Assembly (NCBI RefSeq): GCF_000295935.2
Contig: NZ_ALWO02000038.1
Location: 1-64,000, forward strand
Direction of reading: 5' to 3'
From: Indibacter alkaliphilus LW1
Lineage (GTDB): Bacteria; Bacteroidota; Bacteroidia; Cytophagales; Cyclobacteriaceae
Length of the DNA: 64,000 bases
Shown: piece after piece, positions 49,977 through 58,719 of the stretch
Position numbering within the stretch: position 1 is the first letter of the stretch
Layout: each line of letters opens with the position of its first letter
Notes under the pieces: model-generated
Databases searched by the model: none
What the model saw: only the letters and a program-made list of their open reading frames with translations
What the model was told of the DNA's origin: nothing
Position numbers and translations under genes: made by a program

Positions 49977-51326
49977 TCATAAATTCTTCGTTATTGTAAA
50001 AGAAAATTTGCTTCCATTTCGGACATCGGACTCCAGAATTATTTGTCCGCCCAGATTTTCCACACATTTTTTCACGATGGAAAGACCAATTCCGGATCCT
50101 TCATAATCACTTTTTGAATGGAGCTTCTGAAAAAGACCGAACACCTTTTCCTGAAATTCAGGGGCTATGCCAAGCCCGTTGTCAGCTACGGAAAATTCCC
50201 AAAATTCACCTTTATCCAGGTAGCTGATTTTGATGTTAGGCTTGATGTCTTTATGGGAATATTTGAGTGCGTTGCTTATCAAGTTTGTAAATATCTGGAA
50301 AATCGGGCTTTCAAAACTTTTAATTGTAGGTAGTTTTGGAATGCTGATTGAAGCGCCTTTTTGTTCTATGGTCTCACTGTAATAAAGCAGGACGCGGTCC
50401 AATAAGCCATTGAGCTCGATCTCCTTCAATTCCCCATCAAACCTTCCAACTCTGGAATATTCTAAGAGAGCGGCGATCATTTCCCTCATTCTTGTAGCAC
50501 CGTCTATGGCATAAAAAATGAATTTTCTGCCCTTTTCATCCAAAACTGCCTGATAGTTTTTCTCAATTTGATGAAGAAAGCCTGTGATCATCCGAAGCGG
50601 TTCCTGAAGATCATGGGAAGCAGTATAAGCAAAAGACTCCAATTCAGAATTTTTAGCTTCAACATTTTCCAAGGCACTTTTCAGTTTATCATTTCTTTCG
50701 CTCAGTAGCCTTTTTAAATGCTGTTCGTTTTTGATAGATTTTTCAAGTAAATCAAAAACTTTCGGAAACAAGGCGGAAGCAAAGAAACCCAAAAAAACAA
50801 GGTTTGAGCTTACTGCAACGAGTTGTGGGATATTATGAGATTCCTGATCTTTCCAGAGCATGATGTCCATTGGGATCAACAAAGCAAGAAGAATGCACAG
50901 TACCAAATTGGCGAAGGCAGGGTGAAATGCATATCTGACCGGGAAAAGTATGGTGCTGAAAAAACTGGCTGCAAGCATGTATAAAAATCCTGGTCCAGAA
51001 AGCCCAATCAAAAATAACAAGGTGAAGCCGATGAAATAAAAGCAAACGATAAATAACCATTTTCTGATCCATAACTTCAATGATGGCCAAAACCCAGCGA
51101 TCAAAAGAGAAAACACGGCCAAAGTATCTACAAGTACTACGCTGGGGTACTTTTCCTTGATGGCAAATAGAACTCCGGGTGTATAGGCAATCAAGGATAA
51201 GGGTATGATAAAAATCAGCATATAGTAAAACAGAATGGTTCTCCATTCCATGGATGACTCAAAGCTGACATCTTTTAGGCCTAGATTTTTTCTGATTTGA
51301 TCTGTATAGCTTTTCCAAATTTTCAT
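49977..51326 (-). CDS. Membrane-bound sensor histidine kinase
   Basis: A protein of 449 residues. Six hydrophobic segments lie at about residues 27-200 (ILFYYMLIFIIPLSLIAYTP; CFYFIGFTLLFLIGLSGPGF; ANLVLCILLALLIPMDIML). A coiled coil follows, then the DHp domain with His in FAYTASHDLQEPLRMITGFL (about 235), and the ATPase domain with NLISNALKYSH, VADNGLGIAPEF and GIGLSIVKKCV. The membrane part has no known sensor signature. It starts 4 bases before the end of the large kinase at 51323 (ATGA overlap) and shares the DHp signature with it and with the broken kinase at 46885, so these are close paralogues. Confidence 0.9.
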   Translation of the reverse strand: MKIWKSYTDQIRKNLGLKDVSFESSMEWRTILFYYMLIFIIPLSLIAYTPGVLFAIKEKYPSVVLVDTLAVFSLLIAGFWPSLKLWIRKWLFIVCFYFIGFTLLFLIGLSGPGFLYMLAASFFSTILFPVRYAFHPAFANLVLCILLALLIPMDIMLWKDQESHNIPQLVAVSSNLVFLGFFASALFPKVFDLLEKSIKNEQHLKRLLSERNDKLKSALENVEAKNSELESFAYTASHDLQEPLRMITGFLHQIEKNYQAVLDEKGRKFIFYAIDGATRMREMIAALLEYSRVGRFDGELKEIELNGLLDRVLLYYSETIEQKGASISIPKLPTIKSFESPIFQIFTNLISNALKYSHKDIKPNIKISYLDKGEFWEFSVADNGLGIAPEFQEKVFGLFQKLHSKSDYEGSGIGLSIVKKCVENLGGQIILESDVRNGSKFSFTITKNL

Positions 51327-54300
51327 TTTGGGGTTTTGGGTAAAGTAAAATAAAACGCAGTCCCTTCTCCATATTTGGAGTCAACCCAAATTTTTCCATT
51401 CAGTGTTTCAATGATTTTCTTGACTAAGCTTAATCCCATACCCGTACCTTGATATTTTTCCTTCCCATGAAGTCTATGGAATATAATGAATATTCTGTCA
51501 TAATACTCTTTTTCTATTCCAATTCCGTTGTCTTTGATGCAGAACTCCCAATGATCTTCTTTCTCCTCCGTTGTAATTTTCAGTAGAAGTGGGATATCGT
51601 CTTTTGAGTATTTGAAAGCATTGTTGATCAAGTTATGAAAAACCTGAAAGATTGGTGTTTTAGGTCCTTTTATTTTGGGCAGGTCAGCTATTGAAATCTC
51701 GGCTGATGTATCCTCTATACTTTTTCTGTGTACCATAAATACCTCTTCCACCAATGCATTGAGGTCGATCTCCTGGTGGTCATCATCATGCTTTCCAACT
51801 CTGGAATAATCCAAAAGATCCAATATGATCTGTCTCATCCTTTTGGAGCCATCCACGGCAAAATGGATATACTGCTTGGCTTTATCATCCAAGACGTGTT
51901 TGTATTTCTTTTCAAGCTGGCCCAGAAAGCTACTGACCATCCGAAGTGGTTCCTGCAGATCGTGTGATGCAATGTAGGCAAATTGCTCCAGTTCAGCATT
52001 CGAAATTTCCAGTTCCTTGGCTTGCTTCTGAAGGCTTTTGTTTAGTTTCTGGAGAGAGTTTTCGTAGTCTTTTCTTTGACTGATGTCCGAGATTGCTCCA
52101 ACCATTCTGATGGCTATACCATTTTCATTTCTTACGATAAGTCCTCGATCTTCCACAACGGCATAATTGCCATCTGCCTTTTGGTACTTATATTCCGTTT
52201 TCCAGAATTCCACTTCGGGGTCTTCAAGGCTCAGCTGAAGACTTTCATGTACATTTTTACGGTAATTAGGATGTATTTTATCCAACCAACCGTTAAGTCC
52301 TTCACCTCCATTCTGACCGGGTAAATTGTATCCGAAGAGAGTTTGATATCCTTGGGTCCAATAGAGTTTGTTTTCTATCAGGTCATAATCCCAAATAGCA
52401 TCCTGAGTAGCAAGAGAAGCTTTTTCGAAGCGCTCATTTGACCTTTTCAATTCCAATTCGGTATTTTTCCTTTCAGAAATATCCTGAAAGCTACCTGAGA
52501 GCTTTACTACTTTTCCGCCAATTTTTTCAGCTTTGCCTATGACACGAACCCATTTTTCATTGCCTTTATAGGTAATGATGGTTAATTCCAGGTCAAATGG
52601 AGTTCCTTTAGAAATGCATGCTTCAATAGCTTTTTGGATCTGTTCTCTGGAAAAGCCTTCTTTATAGAATTTATAACCTGTTTCAATGTCCGGGATAAAA
52701 TCGCTTGGGACTTCATGGAGACTTCGGGTGATTTTTGACCAGTAAACGGAGTTGTTTTCAAGGTTTAATTCCCAGCCTCCCAACTGAGCAAGCTGATTTG
52801 CATTCTCCAATAAAATGTTGAGTTTGATTCTGTCAGTCACATCTCTGCCAAAGGCATAAACAAAGCTTTCTTCTCCAAATGGCTCTGAAGACTTCCATGA
52901 AATCCATTTATAATCTCCTGAGATTGTTCTATACCGATTGATGAAGTTTTCTGCTTTTCTTAGACCTGATACAGTCTCTCTATATTCTTTATTTGTACTC
53001 CTTAAATCATCAGGGTGAAGAAAATCCACAAATGGACGGGTTGTCAGTTCCTCTGCTGTATATCCCAGTAATTTTGTGAAGGCAGGATTTACTTTTCTGA
53101 ACTTTCCGTTTTTATCTGCCACGGCCAATAAATCCGGGGCATTTTCAAAAAATTGGTTGAGTTCTTCCTCTTGCTGTTTCTTTTTTATTTCTGCTCCCAA
53201 AAATTCTTCCAAGGGCTTCAGGTAGAGTTTGTAATAGATTTTCTGCTGCTCCGGATTTTTATTTCCAAGCAACAAAACTCCTACCACTTCAACATTGTAA
53301 AACAAGGGAATACAGATCGCGGAAATCAATTTTAAATGCTCGTTTCCAAAAGTCCGGACAAATAATTCCGGCTGTTCTTCAATATTCCATGAAATGGCAA
53401 TTTGTGATTTCCACACTTTTCCGGGTATCCCTTCACCCGGTTCAAATTTATTTCTGGATTTTTCTGATATATAGAATTTTCTGGTCTCTTCGGAATTCTC
53501 CAGGTATTGATAGAGACGTATGTACTTTTTATGGGAAGGGACCATCCACACCTCTGCCAGTTCAGCCTCATATACCTCAGCCAAATACGTTAAAGTTTCC
53601 TTTAAGGCTGAAGTGGTTTTGTCATTTTTTTTAAAGATTATGCCAATATCAGAAAGCAGTTTGTTTCGCATGATTTCCTGCTTTTGGTGTGAAATATCCC
53701 TCAGAGAACCTATCATCCGTTTGGGTTTTCCTGATTCATCCCTAAGCAGGTAGGCAACTTCTTCGACATAAAGGTAATCCCCTTTTGAGTCTTTAAATCT
53801 GAATTCGTTTATCCATTGAAACAGCTCTTTATCTGCCAGAAATTGATCCCAACGGTTCTTTTCTTTAGCAGCATCTATAGGGTGAATAAAGGATATCCAA
53901 TCCTCCAGCCTGAATCTTTTGAGTTGAAAATCATGGCCAAAAACACGGGTGAAGCTTTCACTCCATTCAAATTCATCCTTGACTATATCCCAATCGAAAA
54001 TGGCATCATTACTTGCTTTTTGAACATAATGGAAGAGCTCGTTTCCGGCTTCCAGTTTTTTCTGAATATTGACCAAATCAGTAATATCGGTACTGTTGAT
54101 CAATGCACCTTGAATGGCAGGGTCATCTATCAGGTAATTGGCTGTACTCTGCACCCATCGCCAGCCAAACTCTTTGTGTTTGACACGATAAGGGTGTGTA
54201 GTGACGCGTTGCTTAGATAGTAAGCTTTGAAATTTGAATTTGATTTCTTCCAAATCATCCGGATGAATCAATTCAAATGCGGAGGTGTCCAACAATTCTT

Positions 54301-55726
54301 GCTCAGTATATCCCAAGTATTGTAAATGGTTGGGGCTGGTGAACTTGTACTTGCCCTGAGCATCCAGAATAGCAATCAGATCTGAGCCTTCCCTGACCAA
54401 TGTATGCAGCTTTCTTTCGCTTTCCTCCAACTTGAGTTTGGATTGCTTTTCGGAAGTGATGTCTTTTGCTGAAATAAAAACGCCAAGAATTTTCCCTTTT
54501 TCGTTTTTTGCAGGTTTGTGTGTGAATTCATAGACGGATTTTCTTCCTTTGCCTCTTTGCAGTTCAAATTCCACAGTAATGCTTTCCCCTTGCAATACCT
54601 GTTTGTGAATGTCCACTAAACTTTGTTTTTCTTCTTCTGTGGCATAGTCCAAGAGACTGTCAAATTTCTCCACTTTCTTCCCATACAGTTCTGTGCTTTT
54701 ATCTGCAAATTTTTTATTGAATGAGATGATTTTCAAGGACTCGTCAGTAAGGATAAAGGCTTCATCTGTATTGTTGAGCATCATGTTGATCTCAAACAAA
54801 CTCTCTTTTTGTATGCTGATGTCAATGCCTATTCCGTAAAGACATGGTTCATTTTGGAAAAAGGCATAGGAAGCTTTAAATAAAAAAGTTGTCAAATTAT
54901 TGGCTTTATTCTTAATGTTAGCCTCCACACTTGCACTGCCTGTTTCAAATGCTTCTTTGATTTTCTGTTGTATCATTTCTCTTTCCGCATCAGGGAAAAA
55001 ATCAACCGGATGCATTTCAGAAATTTCTTTATCCGTGTATTGGGTAACTTCTTTTACTGCTTTATTCCAAAGGAGCATCTTTCCCTCTTTGTTGAATAAG
55101 AAGAAAATCCCCTGTAGGTTTTCAATCAATTGTTGGCTGAATGCTATATCTATCTTGTGTGATTCAGGAAGCTTTATTTTCCCTTGTGTAAGTTTTTTCA
55201 GAAATGAGGGGATTTCATCGAGCTCTAATACTGCATCTGAGAGTCCTTTTCCAATGATCAATTCCGGACTATGGGGAATGGTACTGGTTTCAGGTTCCTG
55301 AACTAGAATGTATGCAGACTTTTCTTTAAGAGCGGTGATTGTAGGGACAATGTTGCTGCTATTTCCTGATAAGATAATTCCAATAATATGGAAAGGGGCA
55401 TCAAGTCCCAAATGTGTTTTTGTTTCTAAAAGGAGCTCAGTAAGGCTGTTTTTATTTTTGGTTTTGATGTATGAATCAGTTGCAAAATAAATTTTGCCTT
55501 CACAGATGGAGTCGTTTTCCCTATACTCTACCAATTGAAGTGAGCTTTTGGATTCTAAAGCTTCTGAAAGATTTTTACTAGAACTTTCCTGCAATGGCAT
55601 ATCCAGAAAAATATATTTATTGGAATGCTTTTTCAGTGAAAGAATAAATTTCTGAAGACTGTCAATATCTTCCGGGGATGAGAAAATGATGGTGAGAAAT
55701 TTCGGAATGTCGCTCCATCTTATCAT
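51323..55726 (-). CDS. Multi-PAS/GAF sensor histidine kinase with a degenerate CheB-like N-terminus
   Basis: A protein of 1,467 residues. The first 185 residues align in layout with CheB (KFLTIIFSSPEDIDSLQKFIL; FHIIGIILSGNSSNIVPTI; SAYILVQEPETSTIPH; GLSDAVL). All three catalytic positions are lost: FSSPED replaces GASAGG, LDMPLQ replaces AQHLSP, and GNSSNI replaces GTGSDGA. PAS domains follow at about 195-320, 320-440, 450-570 and 570-690, a GAF domain at about 690-855 (AICIPLFYNVEVVGVLLLGN) and further PAS to about 1220. The DHp His is in FAYIASHDLQEPLRMVSSFL and the ATPase has NLINNAFKYSK, IKDNGIGIEKEY and GTGMGLSLVKKII. No CheR part remains. No membrane segment, so cytoplasmic. Confidence 0.92.
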   Translation of the reverse strand: MIRWSDIPKFLTIIFSSPEDIDSLQKFILSLKKHSNKYIFLDMPLQESSSKNLSEALESKSSLQLVEYRENDSICEGKIYFATDSYIKTKNKNSLTELLLETKTHLGLDAPFHIIGIILSGNSSNIVPTITALKEKSAYILVQEPETSTIPHSPELIIGKGLSDAVLELDEIPSFLKKLTQGKIKLPESHKIDIAFSQQLIENLQGIFFLFNKEGKMLLWNKAVKEVTQYTDKEISEMHPVDFFPDAEREMIQQKIKEAFETGSASVEANIKNKANNLTTFLFKASYAFFQNEPCLYGIGIDISIQKESLFEINMMLNNTDEAFILTDESLKIISFNKKFADKSTELYGKKVEKFDSLLDYATEEEKQSLVDIHKQVLQGESITVEFELQRGKGRKSVYEFTHKPAKNEKGKILGVFISAKDITSEKQSKLKLEESERKLHTLVREGSDLIAILDAQGKYKFTSPNHLQYLGYTEQELLDTSAFELIHPDDLEEIKFKFQSLLSKQRVTTHPYRVKHKEFGWRWVQSTANYLIDDPAIQGALINSTDITDLVNIQKKLEAGNELFHYVQKASNDAIFDWDIVKDEFEWSESFTRVFGHDFQLKRFRLEDWISFIHPIDAAKEKNRWDQFLADKELFQWINEFRFKDSKGDYLYVEEVAYLLRDESGKPKRMIGSLRDISHQKQEIMRNKLLSDIGIIFKKNDKTTSALKETLTYLAEVYEAELAEVWMVPSHKKYIRLYQYLENSEETRKFYISEKSRNKFEPGEGIPGKVWKSQIAISWNIEEQPELFVRTFGNEHLKLISAICIPLFYNVEVVGVLLLGNKNPEQQKIYYKLYLKPLEEFLGAEIKKKQQEEELNQFFENAPDLLAVADKNGKFRKVNPAFTKLLGYTAEELTTRPFVDFLHPDDLRSTNKEYRETVSGLRKAENFINRYRTISGDYKWISWKSSEPFGEESFVYAFGRDVTDRIKLNILLENANQLAQLGGWELNLENNSVYWSKITRSLHEVPSDFIPDIETGYKFYKEGFSREQIQKAIEACISKGTPFDLELTIITYKGNEKWVRVIGKAEKIGGKVVKLSGSFQDISERKNTELELKRSNERFEKASLATQDAIWDYDLIENKLYWTQGYQTLFGYNLPGQNGGEGLNGWLDKIHPNYRKNVHESLQLSLEDPEVEFWKTEYKYQKADGNYAVVEDRGLIVRNENGIAIRMVGAISDISQRKDYENSLQKLNKSLQKQAKELEISNAELEQFAYIASHDLQEPLRMVSSFLGQLEKKYKHVLDDKAKQYIHFAVDGSKRMRQIILDLLDYSRVGKHDDDHQEIDLNALVEEVFMVHRKSIEDTSAEISIADLPKIKGPKTPIFQVFHNLINNAFKYSKDDIPLLLKITTEEKEDHWEFCIKDNGIGIEKEYYDRIFIIFHRLHGKEKYQGTGMGLSLVKKIIETLNGKIWVDSKYGEGTAFYFTLPKTPK

Positions 55727-55822
55727 AGTGGGGGCTTTGCTTTGGGTTTTTGTATTACCTAATTTATGAAAACATTCATTTTATTTCATTTTTTGATCAA
55801 TTGATTTTCGAATTAAAGCTTT

Positions 55823-56389
55823 TTATTTTTTAAGGTATTTATCATTCAGTCCTTTACCTTCAAGAATCATGGGTTTGATTTTTTCCAATCTTGCCTCTTG
55901 TGTAGCTTCTCTTTTGGCTGAATTGATATGTTCAAGGTACTCTTTTTGTTTGTAGTTGCTGAGTGATTCAAAGGCAGTTTTTAATTCGGGGTTTGACTCT
56001 AAGGCTTCTGCCAAGAGTCCGGATATTTCCTGTTCGCCTGACCTTTGGGGAATCCACCTTTTCCCTTCTTTTTCATTTTGGATAGCTTCATTTACATAGC
56101 TAAGGATCAGCTTTTCGTTTATTTCTTCCTTTGATGTAAAACGCCATTGACGTAAGGCTTTGGTTTTGTTTTCCTGAGCATTGATGAATACCTTTTCAGG
56201 GTCAGACATAAAAACTCCATTATAAAACCAAATGCCTACGTAATTTTTGAATCCGCAAATACCGACTACATTTTGTCCATTATAGGTGTAAACATCTATG
56301 CCCCATTTGATACTGTGTTCCATCTCAGTAGATGTCATTATTGAGTTCAATAAGGCTATTTCTTCTTTCCATGCAGTGTTTTCTTTCAT
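55823..56389 (-). CDS. DUF1801/YdeI-type protein
   Basis: A protein of 188 residues. The first 110 residues (MKENTAWKEEIALLNSIM; IKWGIDVYTYNGQNVVGICG; YVGIWFYNGVFMSDPEK) match the DUF1801 fold. The C-terminal AFESLSNYKQKEYLEHINSAKREATQEARLEKIKPMI is the YdeI/OmpD-associated (OmdA) helical tail. E. coli and Salmonella relatives are linked to resistance against cationic peptides; the mechanism is unclear. No signal peptide. It follows the large kinase on the same strand but with a 90-base gap, so it is probably separate. A second OmdA-tailed protein lies at 63430. Confidence 0.82.
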   Translation of the reverse strand: MKENTAWKEEIALLNSIMTSTEMEHSIKWGIDVYTYNGQNVVGICGFKNYVGIWFYNGVFMSDPEKVFINAQENKTKALRQWRFTSKEEINEKLILSYVNEAIQNEKEGKRWIPQRSGEQEISGLLAEALESNPELKTAFESLSNYKQKEYLEHINSAKREATQEARLEKIKPMILEGKGLNDKYLKK

Positions 56390-56459
56390 AGTGTGCGGCT
56401 TTATAATTTAGGGAAGTTACAAAATTTCCTGCTTTTGAAACCAGGCACAAAAAAGCAGA

Positions 56460-58127
56460 TTAATCCAAGCCTTTCTTGTAAGCCTCAGGACGCATTTGGT
56501 GATAAGGGAATTTTTGTTGGTATGCATTGGCTACCTGAAGTAACTTTTCCTCCTGAAAGTAGTTGCCGATCAGGGTGATGCTGGTTGGATGACCATCAGC
56601 ATCTTGACCATTGGGTATAGCAAGTGCAGGGTGGCCTGTCAGATTGGTAATCAACATTTGTCGTCCTCCAAAAGTGGGTGAAATAACCACATCGAAATGC
56701 TTGAGCACTTGATGCGTTGCTTCTATCAATTGCCTGCGGTGGCGATTAGCTTGTAGGTATTCAACTGCGGGAATAAACCTGGCCTGTCTGAGTGAATTGG
56801 CTCTTGAGCCTTTGTGTTGTTCTACCATTTCTCTGTGAGAATCTTTGGTGACAAGCTCATCAAAAAAGGCTCCCGATTCCGCTCTGAGTATGATGTCAAA
56901 TACTTCGAAAGGGTGGTGGTCAGGTAGTGATACTATTTCAGGATTTATTCCAAGGCTTTTCAGTTCCTCCAAGGCTCTGAAGTTGTGCTGGTTATTTTGA
57001 GAACTGTCTTTGCTAAACTGTCCATAGAGATATCCTATTTTAAGTGATTGTAAGTCAGCTGCTTTGTTGAATTCAAAAGAGGCATCTCTAGAACTTCGGT
57101 CAGTAGGATCCCAACCTCTGATATGGTCAAATACAATGGCACAGTCTTCAGCACTTCTACAAATAGGACCGACTTTGTCCATACTCCAGGAAAGTACCAT
57201 AAATCCATGCTTGCTTACAGCCCCATAGGTCGGTCGAAGTCCGGTTACTCCTGTTCTGGTAGAAGGAGAAATGATAGAACCCAGAGTTTCTGTTCCTATG
57301 GCAAAAGCAACCAAACCAGCTGATGTGGCTGATCCTGAACCAGCTGATGATCCTGTGGCTCCTTGATTGAGATCCCAAGGATTTTTGGTTTTTCCGCCAA
57401 ACCAAACATCTCCTCTTGCCAAGCTTCCCGAAACCAGCTTTCCTAAAAGTACTGCGCCATGGTCTTCCAGTTTTTGGACAACACTGGCCTTTTGGTCTAT
57501 CACTTGGTATTTGTATGGTTCGGCTCCCCAAGTAGTGGGATAGCCTGGTACAGATGCGAGGTCTTTGACTCCATAGGGAATGCCGTGAAGGATTCCCTTG
57601 TAATTACCTGCTGCAATTTCTTCATCGGCTTTTTTTGCCTGAGACAAGGCAAGTTCCTCTGTTACGGTGATAAAAGAAAGCAAATTGGAATCAAAGGCTT
57701 TGATTCTATTGAGGTAGATGTTTGTAAGTTGGGTAGCGCTAAGTTTTTTAGAAGATAGGAGAGCAGCCAATTCCGGAATGGTCATAAAAGCAATGTCCTC
57801 TTCGTTTTCTGGCAGGGAGACATGAGCTGGTATTTCCCAATGATTGAGTCCGTTGTAAGATGGGATTTCGAGCTCTGAGGGGAATGGATCAAAAACCATA
57901 GCTGGTTCTACCTCATTTTTAAGTTGAAATCCTCTCATGCTTTCATATCCCCTTCTGTTACTTTCGAGGTAGTTCAACATGGTATCGATTTCAGCTCTTT
58001 CAAAATGAAGTTGAAAAAGCCTCGCTGCTGCCCTTACATCGGCTCTTTTGATAACCTTGCCGGTGTTGGCAATTCCAAAACCTAAAAGGAATCCTGCAAA
58101 AAGTAATAACCATCCATATTTTTTCAT
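56460..58127 (-). CDS. Amidase (amidase signature family), secreted or anchored
   Basis: A protein of 555 residues. N-terminal signal or anchor (YGWLLLFAGFLLGFGIANTG). The Ser-cisSer-Lys triad is readable: Lys in LHGIPYGVKDLASVPG, the cis-Ser in NQGATGSSAGSGSATSAG and the nucleophile Ser in GTETLGSIISPSTRTGVTGL. Length fits the family plus a roughly 120-residue N-terminal extension. These enzymes hydrolyse amides, nitrile-derived amides or peptidic amides; the substrate is not evident. A 102-base gap separates it from the ferredoxin-CDGSH gene upstream on the same strand. Confidence 0.88.
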   Translation of the reverse strand: MKKYGWLLLFAGFLLGFGIANTGKVIKRADVRAAARLFQLHFERAEIDTMLNYLESNRRGYESMRGFQLKNEVEPAMVFDPFPSELEIPSYNGLNHWEIPAHVSLPENEEDIAFMTIPELAALLSSKKLSATQLTNIYLNRIKAFDSNLLSFITVTEELALSQAKKADEEIAAGNYKGILHGIPYGVKDLASVPGYPTTWGAEPYKYQVIDQKASVVQKLEDHGAVLLGKLVSGSLARGDVWFGGKTKNPWDLNQGATGSSAGSGSATSAGLVAFAIGTETLGSIISPSTRTGVTGLRPTYGAVSKHGFMVLSWSMDKVGPICRSAEDCAIVFDHIRGWDPTDRSSRDASFEFNKAADLQSLKIGYLYGQFSKDSSQNNQHNFRALEELKSLGINPEIVSLPDHHPFEVFDIILRAESGAFFDELVTKDSHREMVEQHKGSRANSLRQARFIPAVEYLQANRHRRQLIEATHQVLKHFDVVISPTFGGRQMLITNLTGHPALAIPNGQDADGHPTSITLIGNYFQEEKLLQVANAYQQKFPYHQMRPEAYKKGLD

Positions 58128-58229
58128 TTAAGAAAAGTATAAAAAAAGACTGAAAAGCTTATTTAAAAAATCATTCTTGGAAGCTTTTCAGGCTGAATGG
58201 TTAAAATAATTAGTTTCAAGGCCTATAAT

Positions 58230-58655
58230 TTAACCCTTGAAGCCCATTTTCTTGTGTGTTCCATCGCAATAAGGTTTATTTTCGGAGCTCCCACAACGAC
58301 AAAATGCAGTAGTTTTGAATTTCTTCTCAGTAGTTCCATCTGCATATTTAACTTCGATATTTCCATAAACCATCAATGGACCATTGGGCATGACTTCGGC
58401 CATTTGTTCTTTTTTTTCAGATTCAACTTGTGGTTTATCTTCCCCTTCTTCCATATAAAAGCCCAAGGCTCCTGAAGGACATTGCTTGACCTGATAAACA
58501 AGGTCTTCAGTACTTGCTCCTTCTATATTGATCCAAGGTTTTTCTTCGGGTCTAAAAACCTTAGGAAGTCCTTTGACACAAATCCCGGAATGAATACATT
58601 TTTCCGGTTGCCAGACTATGGTAACTTCTCCGTTCGAATATTCTTTCTTTTTCAT
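58230..58655 (-). CDS. Iron-sulfur protein: divergent ferredoxin (Fer4_19) plus CDGSH domain
   Basis: A protein of 141 residues. The N-terminal Fer4_19-type single-cluster domain has cysteines in PEKCIHSGICVKGL and VKQCPSGALGFY. The C-terminal CDGSH domain has FCRCGSSENKPYCDGTHKK, with Cys-x-Cys and the terminal His ligand for a 2Fe-2S cluster. Fusion of the two in one small protein is known in the family. It acts in the cytoplasm, probably in electron transfer or cluster storage. Confidence 0.9.
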   Translation of the reverse strand: MKKKEYSNGEVTIVWQPEKCIHSGICVKGLPKVFRPEEKPWINIEGASTEDLVYQVKQCPSGALGFYMEEGEDKPQVESEKKEQMAEVMPNGPLMVYGNIEVKYADGTTEKKFKTTAFCRCGSSENKPYCDGTHKKMGFKG

Positions 58656-58688
58656 CTTTGGTTGGGTTTGTTTTATGTAAATTGGTCA

Positions 58689-58712
58689 GTACAGGGCTTT
58701 TAAGCCCTGTAC
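58689..58712. terminator. Perfect hairpin after the aldehyde dehydrogenase
   Basis: GTACAGGGCTT-TT-AAGCCCTGTAC, an 11-base stem starting 8 bases after the aldehyde dehydrogenase stop (- strand). There is no strong U-run, so termination may be weak. Confidence 0.55.
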
Positions 58713-58719
58713 CACCATT

